Part shown: in pieces, positions 61,382 through 64,000 of the stretch | Layout: the number at the start of each line of letters is the position of its first letter | Numbering within the stretch: the stretch's first letter is position 1 | Source of the DNA: Garcia nutans | Taxonomy: Eukaryota; Streptophyta; Magnoliopsida; Malpighiales; Euphorbiaceae | Direction: 5' to 3' | DNA: 64,000 bases | NCBI GenBank assembly: GCA_947685225.1 | Contig: CANTUV010000077.1 | Coordinates: 756,501 to 820,500 of the forward strand | The notes under the pieces: generated by a model | The model's database searches: none | What the model saw: only the letters and a program-made list of their open reading frames with translations | What the model was told of the DNA's origin: nothing | Translations under genes and position numbers: made by a program

Positions 61382-64000
61382 TTAATTAAAAAAAAGCACT
61401 AATAATAGCAATAATAATTAACAATTTGAATTTTATATATAAGGATGTAATTAGAATTATTATTATAATGTTTTCGAATTTGTTGTACAATTTGTGTTTT
61501 GTATTTTTTTGTGGTTTTTATTAATTGGGGAGACAGTTTTCTGATTTATAGGAAAAGCAATATATATATATATAATTCACCAAACATGTTTGGTACTAAA
61601 CATATTTTTTATTTTTTAAGTTTAATTTAGAAGTTCTTTTTTTTTCAATTCTTGAATTCAAATGTAAGATATGTTTGTCCAATCATGAAATTGAAATTGT
61701 TTGTCCAATCATGAAATTGAAATTATTTGCATGATTTGTTATATTTTATTTTCCATTAATTAATTAATTAATTAATTAACTCACCTATCTATTTGAATAT
61801 ACATAAATTGATTATTCCCACCATAATTAATTAATATCATTTCCTTGCTATTATTAATATATTGATTGGAATTGAAGTTCAAGTTATTTTTCTATAATAA
61901 AGTGTACATCTCCTATAAAATAATAAAATTTTCCTATGATTTTATTTTCCTGAAATTATTATTTAATTATAATAATTATATATTATTCTCACAAATATGT
62001 GGATTTCAATACATGATAATCAACTTATTTATTAACTCCATAAAAAATATCTTATTTAGTGCATCAATTATATATTATGGTTGAAATAATAAGTGTAAAT
62101 AAGATTTAAAAATGTAATTTTTATAAATTTAAATGTAATTTTAGTATTATTTGATTATAATTTATTAATAAATAAAAAATATATATAATTTTAAATAATT
62201 GATTTTTAATTAAGAAAAAAAGTTTGGAGTGGAAGTAAATATTATATTGAATGCTTGCTACACATGATAAATATATTTCAATTAAAATAACTAATCCATT
62301 TTAATGGTTCCATGTCCATTGGTTGTTGAAACATCAAAAACAATCAATCTATTGCATGTACTATTTTAATTTGGCAAGTATATGAACAAATATTTTAATT
62401 TAAAACAAGGCAAAATTAGCTAATTACATTATATTATACAAATCTATTAACTTAAAATACCTTAATTTTACCTTCTTTTTTAATAACTCTATTGTATTAT
62501 CTAAAAATAAATTATTATACATCAAATTTTTATAATGTTTGTAATTGTATCTTTCGATCAAAATTAGCTATTTGAATTTTCTTTTCTATCCTAATGACAT
62601 ATAATATATACGAACTAAAAATATAAATGACATATTACTATTTAGTTTCGTAAATTTAATTTAATTAATAATTACATACTTTTGTTGAACAAATTAAATG
62701 ATTTTTTACATTTATTTTTCTTAATAAAATAGCCATTTTGCTTAAAATAATTTTTTTTTATTAATGTGACAAAAAAAAAATTAAGATACCCTTGTGTGTG
62801 GTACATATATACTTGTGGTTATTATAAAACCTAATATATTACATTCTCTATTTTTTCATTTATTTTAAAATAAAACTCAAATTAAATATTTTTTTTGGAT
62901 TTTTACCTAATTTTTCTAAAAAGAATTATTCTCTATGCCTTAAATAATAAAAATATATATTTTTTTATTATAAATAACAAATCAAAAAAAATGTTATGCT
63001 TTTATTTCAATTGTTTTATATTACATTTATATTTTTTTTACCAATATATATATTTTGGGGATTTCATTGCTTTGAAAAGGATTTTACAACCATTAGCCAA
63101 ACATTTTTAATTAGTATTTTAGGAGATAATATATAGCAAATATTACATAAAAATTGATACAAATAAAATTTTATTATGAGGCATACCAAGATATGGTTTA
63201 ACTATAAATATATGTTCTCTTGAACCTCTAAATAATATAGTTAAAATCGATTATGCTTGCCTAAAATATGTCAAAAAAAAATTCACATATTACAAAAAAA
63301 AAATTACAAAATTTATTAAATTTGCTAAAATTTTTTGTTAGTTTATAAATTTACCAAAAATATATAATATATATAAAATTTATTATGAATTTATTATATA
63401 TATTATAATAATTTATGTAAGTTATTACATGCTTGTTATGAGTTCATTATTTGTTTATATAAAATGATTGCACACTTTTCTGATGATAAATCTAAAAATT
63501 TTAAAATAGCTTATGAGAGACATAATTTTTTTTTTTGGGATAATTACACTTTTCATCATATTTTATAAATTTTTTTTTATTTTTACCAGAGAAATTTTAG
63601 TAATTTTATAATAAACTCATAATAAACTATGTAAATTAATGAATTCATGATAAAACGTATATGATAAGTGAAATTCGAATATATATTTTTCTACCGATTT
63701 TAGTATGAAATTGAGTTGAATTAATTTATTCTAAGCTTATTTATATTTTTTAATTTATATATTTTTGAATTAAGCTTAATTTGAATTAATTTCTTGTAAG
63801 TTAGTGTAAACTGAAATTTTAGATAGAATTGAATATTTATAGCTTCAAGTAAGAGTTTGGTGGTGATAATGTGCAAGATTGAAAAAGTGGTCTTCATAAA
63901 ATTGATAGAGGACATTTCAAGCTTTTCAGAAAAGATCTGGTTCATCAAAATCTGAGTTTGTTTGGGTCTCCAACTAAAAAGTTAAAATTGGGTTTAAAAT
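61382..64000. other. AT-rich downstream intergenic DNA
   Basis: After the golgin 3' UTR the sequence is extremely AT-rich to the window end. A 27-bp direct duplication (TGTTTGTCCAATCATGAAATTGAAAT) lies at about 61672-61724 and a TTAA run at 61757-61780. ORFs here (61866-62084, 62895-63110, 63721-63948) are Phe/Ile/Asn-rich translation of AT-rich DNA. No gene recognised. Confidence 0.5.

Noticed and set aside
1..64000. A novel multi-gene biological system, biosynthetic cluster or CRISPR array
   Set aside because: Genes are unrelated plant loci separated by transposons. No regularly spaced repeats and no co-functional cluster were seen.

Overview
This is a gene-rich but transposon-laden, AT-rich stretch of a flowering-plant (eudicot) nuclear chromosome. 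The genes have short to medium GT-AG introns and encode plant-specific families: an AGC-VIII kinase, plastid alkaline/neutral invertase, HDA9, PDR-type ABCG, an XS-domain protein and a RAB6-interacting golgin. The interspersed LTR, LINE and MITE families are typical of dicots. I cannot name the species from sequence alone.

Layout. 1-4700 (+): a KIPK/D6PK-like AGC-VIII protein kinase with two coding exons and a probable 5'-UTR intron. 5793-14576 (+): a low-molecular-weight protein tyrosine phosphatase gene that appears dead. A Ty1/copia LTR retrotransposon (6392-12862) sits inside its second coding exon, and exon 3 has an in-frame stop. The element itself carries a tandem SINE-like pair in its 3' LTR and an unclassified insertion in pol. 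Intron 4 of the phosphatase holds a decayed piece of plastid 16S rDNA and an RTE-type LINE tail. 15302-19852 (-): intact plastid alkaline/neutral invertase (6 coding exons, 647 aa). 21721-27484 (-): intact HDA9-type class I histone deacetylase (14 coding exons, 430 aa), with a hAT-type MITE in one intron and an RTE LINE with a clear target-site duplication in another. 31236-38981 (+): a full-length PDR/ABCG transporter gene that keeps its roughly 20-exon layout but carries several frameshifts and two stops. 40024-44014 (-): intact XS-domain protein (3 exons, 783 aa). 47150-53025 (+): a decayed L1-type LINE. 55074-55757: a Tourist-like MITE. 56800-57557 (-): an internally deleted copia fragment. 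58471-59082: a TRIM-like miniature LTR element. 59764-61381 (+): intact RAB6-interacting golgin (4 exons, 177 aa). The rest is AT-rich intergenic DNA.

The genes are single plant housekeeping or regulatory loci and do not form a pathway. I saw no operon, CRISPR array, tRNA or other dedicated multi-gene system. The most notable biology is gene death: two loci lost while their exon structures remain readable, one through an exonic retrotransposon insertion whose downstream flank looks enriched in C-to-T type changes. Intron phases were checked by hand for every intact gene model and all close in frame. No alignment or database search was run.
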